Source of the DNA: Streptomyces diastatochromogenes
GTDB lineage: Bacteria > Actinomycetota > Actinomycetes > Streptomycetales > Streptomycetaceae
Assembly: GCF_002242805.1 (NCBI RefSeq)
Contig: NZ_MCGQ01000010.1
Coordinates: 62,001 to 126,000 of the forward strand
Direction of reading: 5' to 3'
DNA length: 64,000 nt
Shown here: positions 61,036-64,000 of the stretch, piece after piece
Layout: each line of letters begins with the position of its first letter
Numbering within the stretch: the first letter of the stretch is position 1
The notes under the pieces: generated by a model
Database searches by the model: none
What the model was told of the DNA's origin: nothing
What the model saw: only the letters and a program-made list of their open reading frames with translations
Translations under genes and position numbers: made by a program

Positions 61036-61856
61036 CGTCCACGGCCCTGACCTTGCGGAGCGGCAGAGCGGACACGAAGCCGCACGGCGGAGTCTCCTGG
61101 TGGTTGTCCGATGTGTGGGAGATGACGCTGCGGAACATCCGGCACACTCTGCGCAGCCCCGAGCTGGTGAGCTTCTCGCTTCTCCAACCGGTCATGTTCA
61201 TCCTGCTGTTCACGTACGTCTTCGGCGGCGCGATCAACATCGGGGGCGGACGTTACGCCCAGTTCCTGCTGCCCGGCATCTTCGTCCAGATGGCGCTCTA
61301 CGGTTCGGCCGCCGGCACCACCATCGGCATCGCCACGGAGATGCGCGAAGGCCTGATGGACCGCTTCCGTTCGATGCCGATGAGCCGCTCCGCCGTACTC
61401 GTCGGCCGCACGGTGTCGGAGATCTTCCGCAACGCCGTCACCGTGGCCGTGACGGTGCTCATCGGCCTGCTCGTCGGATTCCGGTTCCTCAACGGATTCC
61501 TTCCGGCGCTGGGCGGCATGCTGCTGTTGCTGCTGTTCGGTTACGCGGTGTCCTGGTTCGGCGCCTTCATCGGTCTGTCGGTGCCCAACGCGGAGGCAGC
61601 CCAGGCGGCCGGCGCCGTGTGGATCTTCCCGTTCACCCTGATCTCCTCGGCGTTCGTGCCGACCGGCACGATGCCGGGATGGCTCCAGGCCTACGCCGCC
61701 CACAGTCCCATGACCGCGGCCGTCAACGCGCTGCGCGCACTGTTCAGTGGCGGCCCGGCGGGCAGCTACGTCCTCCAGACGGTGGCCTGGTCGATCGGCC
61801 TGATCGTGGTCTTCGCTCCGCTCTCGGTGCGCAAGTACGCGGCAAGCTCACGCTGA
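61032..61856 (+). CDS. DrrB-type ABC-2 exporter permease
   Basis: This 274-aa membrane protein starts at ATG 61032 overlapping the drrA stop. It has six hydrophobic segments and the ABC-2 features RSPELVSFSLLQPVMFILLF, GIATEMREGLMDRFRSMPM and PFTLISSAFVPTGTMPGWL. It forms the membrane channel of the exporter with the DrrA-type ATPase. The 124-bp region downstream carries the inverted repeat at 61890-61955. Confidence 0.95.
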   Translation: MTSTALTLRSGRADTKPHGGVSWWLSDVWEMTLRNIRHTLRSPELVSFSLLQPVMFILLFTYVFGGAINIGGGRYAQFLLPGIFVQMALYGSAAGTTIGIATEMREGLMDRFRSMPMSRSAVLVGRTVSEIFRNAVTVAVTVLIGLLVGFRFLNGFLPALGGMLLLLLFGYAVSWFGAFIGLSVPNAEAAQAAGAVWIFPFTLISSAFVPTGTMPGWLQAYAAHSPMTAAVNALRALFSGGPAGSYVLQTVAWSIGLIVVFAPLSVRKYAASSR

Positions 61857-61889
61857 CCCGCCGACCCGCTGTTCCGCCGGTTGATCGAC

Positions 61890-61955
61890 GGTTTGAGACT
61901 TTCCAGCGTGGTCGATCACCCTTTGAGGGGCCGTAGCGCTGGAAGTCTCAACCGG
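61890..61955. repeat. Inverted repeat downstream of drrB, terminator and/or operator
   Basis: GGTTTGAGACTTTCCAGCG (61890-61908) is complementary, with one bulged base, to CGCTGGAAGTCTCAACCGG (61937-61955). The arms are 19 bp, the loop 28 nt. It could terminate the drrAB transcript. Because the left arm repeats the site at 59907-59923, it may instead bind the TioE-like regulator. Confidence 0.7.
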
Positions 61956-61978
61956 TCTTCCAATGGTTCAATTGAGAC
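61945..61978. promoter_or_regulatory. MerR-type operator in the esterase-like gene promoter
   Basis: GTCTCAA (61945-61951) and TTGAGAC (61972-61978) form a palindrome with a 20-bp spacer, ending 2 bp before the ATG at 61981. The half-sites equal those at 59907-59923 and 61890-61908. This suggests the TioE-like regulator controls the esterase-like gene too. Confidence 0.55.
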
Positions 61979-61980
61979 AC

Positions 61981-63168
61981 ATGAGAAAGAACCTGCACGA
62001 CCTCACCGTGCCCTCGTGTGACCTGCTGGCGCTCGGTGAGCCGACCCACCAGGAGCCCGCCTTCGGGTGGGTGCGCAACGAGCTGTTCGTCCAGCTGGTC
62101 GAGCGTGGCTTCCGGTCGATCGCCCTCGAAACCGATCGCGTGGCCGCCCTCGACGTGAACGACTTCGTCCAGGGGGGAGCCGGAAGCCTCGACACGGTCC
62201 TGCGCAAGGGCTTCTCCCACGAGTTCGGGGACCTGGAGCCCAACCGGCAGTTGATCGCCTGGATGCGCGACCACAACCGGAACCGGCCGGCGGAGGAGCG
62301 CGTGGCGTTCCACGGCTTCGACACCCCGACGGAGAACCACAGCGCGCCCAGCCCGCGGCGCTATCTCGAGTACACCCGCGACTACCTGCAACTCGGCGTC
62401 GACCTCGCGGAACTCCTCGGCGACGACGAGGGCTGGAGCCGTACGGAGGCGGTGATGGACCCGGCCATGTCGCTCGGCGGCACGGTCGAGGCCGAGCAGG
62501 TGCGCTCGATCGCCGACGCCATGCTCGCCCTGCTCCACACCCGCGCACCGGAGCCGGCCGCGGCGGACTCGCACGCCGAGTGGCTCAGAGCCAGGACGCA
62601 TCTGCTGGCCGGCCTCGGCCTGCTGCGCTATCACAAGCAGTGTGCGCAGAGCCTCGAACACGCCGCACGGATCTCCCGCCTGCTGGCCACCCGGGACGCG
62701 CTCATCGCCCAGAGCCTCCTCGACGTGCGCAGTGTCGAGGCACGGCGGGGCCCGACGCTGGTCTTCGGCCACAACCTCCACTTCCAGCGCGACCTGAGCA
62801 CCTGGTGCCAGGCGGATCTGGACCTCAACTGGCACGGCGCCGGCACCGTCCTGGGACCGCTGATGGGTGAGCAGTACGCCTTCGTGGCCGGCAGCCTGGG
62901 CCGCAGCGAGGCTCTCGGGCTCCTGGACCCCGAGCCGGACACCTACGAGGGCCTGCTGCAGAGCGGTACCAGCGCCTGGGAGCTGACAGCGGACGTCATG
63001 GACGCTCCCGCCCGCACACGGACCGACATCACTCCGCGCCAGGGCTACCGCCCGCTCGACCGGACGATCCTGGAGGGAGCCGACGCGGTCCTGCACATCA
63101 GCGACGGCACGGCCGCCGCCCGGCAGTCGCAGGACGCACTCCTGCCCGCGCTGGCGGTCACGTCGTGA
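61981..63168 (+). CDS. Erythromycin esterase-like (EreA/ succinoglycan-type) hydrolase
   Basis: This 395-aa protein starts at ATG 61981 (MRKNLHDLTVPSCDLLALGE); the ATG at 61963 would lie inside the operator. Family motifs are present: LLALGEPTHQEPAFGWVRNE with the catalytic His region, RSIALETDR, VAFHGFDTPTENHSAP and TLVFGHNLHFQRD. EreA-type enzymes open macrolactone rings by hydrolysis, but many homologues have unknown substrates. The shared operator with the drrAB exporter and the TioE-like regulator implies a detoxification role. Confidence 0.85.
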   Translation: MRKNLHDLTVPSCDLLALGEPTHQEPAFGWVRNELFVQLVERGFRSIALETDRVAALDVNDFVQGGAGSLDTVLRKGFSHEFGDLEPNRQLIAWMRDHNRNRPAEERVAFHGFDTPTENHSAPSPRRYLEYTRDYLQLGVDLAELLGDDEGWSRTEAVMDPAMSLGGTVEAEQVRSIADAMLALLHTRAPEPAAADSHAEWLRARTHLLAGLGLLRYHKQCAQSLEHAARISRLLATRDALIAQSLLDVRSVEARRGPTLVFGHNLHFQRDLSTWCQADLDLNWHGAGTVLGPLMGEQYAFVAGSLGRSEALGLLDPEPDTYEGLLQSGTSAWELTADVMDAPARTRTDITPRQGYRPLDRTILEGADAVLHISDGTAAARQSQDALLPALAVTS

Positions 63169-63288
63169 TCGGTCACGGCACCGCGCCGACGGATCTGTCG
63201 GGGCGCCGGCCGGCATCTGGGTGATGTTCTCTTGGCTCGACACCGCGTGGCCCGGCTGCGGCACGCGGTGTCGTAGCGGCGCACGCCC

Positions 63289-63819
63289 TCAGGCGGCCGC
63301 GTTCTCCAGCACATAGCCGCGTCCCCACGCGGTCCGGATGACCAGGTCGATCGGGGACAGGCGGCGGCGGAGCCGCATGATGTGGAGGTCGAGCGAGTTT
63401 CTCGTGGGCATCGGAACCCGGTCGGCGAGCCGCTGGGTGAGTTCATGCCGGTACACGACCTCACCGAAGTGCTCGATCAGCAGCTCCATCAATTCCGTCT
63501 GGGCATTCGAAACAGTGATCGAATGCGGGCCGAAACACAGCGTTCCGGCCGAATCGAGAGTCGGAACCTGGCGGCTGTCGAGCCGGTTCTGTAACGCCCT
63601 GACACGGGCGTCCAAATCCTCTCGGGATATGGGCGCACGAACCCAGTCCTCGAACGGATCGTTGCACACGGGAGGTCGTGCACCTCCCTCGACGACGAGA
63701 AGACGGGGCACCCCCTCCCTCCTACATCGATTCCGCAGATCCGTTTGTGCCGGCCATCGGACGAACATTACGTCGCTGTTTGCGCCAGCCACAGCACAAG
63801 CCTCCCCGTTGACGCTCAT
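63289..63819 (-). CDS. Orphan winged-helix regulator with degenerate receiver
   Basis: This 176-aa protein has an N-terminal region (VMFVRWPAQTDLRNRCRREG, RLLVVEGGARPPVCNDPFED) that recalls a truncated receiver domain without the phospho-acceptor Asp. The C-terminus is an OmpR/PhoB winged helix: LCFGPHSITVSNAQTELMEL, GEVVYRHELTQRLADRVPMP, SLDLHIMRLRRRLSP and RTAWGRGYVLE. Similar short orphan regulators are common in Streptomyces clusters. The 120-bp and 116-bp gaps on either side show no distinct operator. The gene to the right (partial) may belong to the regulated set. Confidence 0.85.
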   Translation of the reverse strand: MSVNGEACAVAGANSDVMFVRWPAQTDLRNRCRREGVPRLLVVEGGARPPVCNDPFEDWVRAPISREDLDARVRALQNRLDSRQVPTLDSAGTLCFGPHSITVSNAQTELMELLIEHFGEVVYRHELTQRLADRVPMPTRNSLDLHIMRLRRRLSPIDLVIRTAWGRGYVLENAAA

Positions 63820-63935
63820 GGATTGGTCAGGTCCATGTCTCTATGCCATGTTAGGTTGTTCGGCCTGCAACCGGGAGGCGGTACCGGCCCATTCCGGCCC
63901 GCCCCGAGCGTGCGCCTTGCACCACGGCGCGCGAC

Positions 63936-64000
63936 CTACCGGTCCATCGCCTCTCGGAGACTGCGGGGCCGCATGTCGGTCCAGCTCTCCTCCACATAGG
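63936..64000 (-). CDS. Probable C-terminal end of another gene (cut by window edge)
   Basis: On the minus strand the frame is open from the window edge to a TAG at 63936-63938 and gives YVEESWTDMRPRSLREAMDR, which looks like a genuine protein C-terminus with high third-position G/C. Only about 20 residues are visible, so the family cannot be named. The 116 bp to the orphan regulator have no gene. Confidence 0.35.
   Translation of the reverse strand, partial: YVEESWTDMRPRSLREAMDR

Noticed and set aside
63745..63999. Plus-strand 84-codon frame at the right edge
   Set aside because: It crosses the 5' end of the orphan regulator gene antisense, has no ribosome site and no coding signature.

Overview
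The window is about 70% G+C throughout, with strong G/C bias at third codon positions, GTG/TTG starts, ATGA/GTGA gene overlaps, SARP, PaaX, SepF and DUF-type actinobacterial families. Together these point to a Streptomyces (or close relative) chromosome. No rRNA, tRNA, CRISPR array, IS element or phage gene was seen.

Bases 1 to about 18,100 form the right-hand part of a biosynthetic gene cluster. Its core resembles the valanimycin (vlm) azoxy pathway: a stand-alone seryl-tRNA synthetase (6877-8154), an aminoacyl-tRNA transferase-like DUF2156 protein (13563-14570), a small His-rich membrane protein like the hydrazine synthase VlmO (717-1250), a flavin reductase (1247-1795) and a ferritin-like diiron protein like the azoxy synthase VlmB (1792-2772). 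Unlike vlm, it is merged with a fatty-acid assembly set: KAS III, ACP, KAS II, FabI, ferredoxin, membrane desaturase, acyl-CoA carboxylase beta and epsilon subunits, and the end of a class III aminotransferase. I infer a long-chain, possibly unsaturated, alkyl azoxy product. A SARP activator (14981-15766) and three triplet arrays of TCAG-type heptamers spaced exactly 11 bp apart (13337-13365, 14661-14689, 15802-15830) outline its likely regulon.

Bases 18,187-19,042 carry two small Streptomyces proteins. Bases 19,062-27,292 hold an aromatic-acid CoA pathway: aryl-CoA ligase, aminobenzoyl/salicylyl-CoA monooxygenase-reductase fusion, enoyl-CoA hydratase, acyl-CoA dehydrogenase, RidA and a PaaX-type repressor. 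A shared 20-bp operator precedes both minus-strand units and lies in the divergent ligase promoter. I read this as 2-aminobenzoate catabolism through the CoA thioester.

Bases 27,587-31,908 contain a HATPase protein and an arginine deiminase pathway (permease, ornithine carbamoyltransferase, arginine deiminase). Bases 32,039-38,100 hold an SPFH/NAD-kinase-like pair and a Pnkp-Hen1 RNA-repair pair. Bases 38,161-48,830 are mostly housekeeping or lineage-conserved: a lipoprotein, a D,D-carboxypeptidase, a CbrC-like protein, an LLM oxidoreductase, MazG/AAA, a SepF paralogue, a membrane glycosyltransferase-like protein, and a YceI/MarR pair with twin operators.

Bases 48,924-53,286 form an unexplained two-gene unit: a 503-aa protein of unknown family and a 937-aa KAP-like membrane P-loop NTPase. 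It sits between the MarR gene and the methylmalonyl-CoA mutase operon mutA-mutB-meaB (53,310-58,299). The right end has an SDR, a two-HTH MerR (TioE-like) regulator, a DrrAB-type exporter, an erythromycin-esterase-like gene sharing the same TTGAGAC operator sequence, an orphan winged-helix regulator, and the clipped end of another gene.
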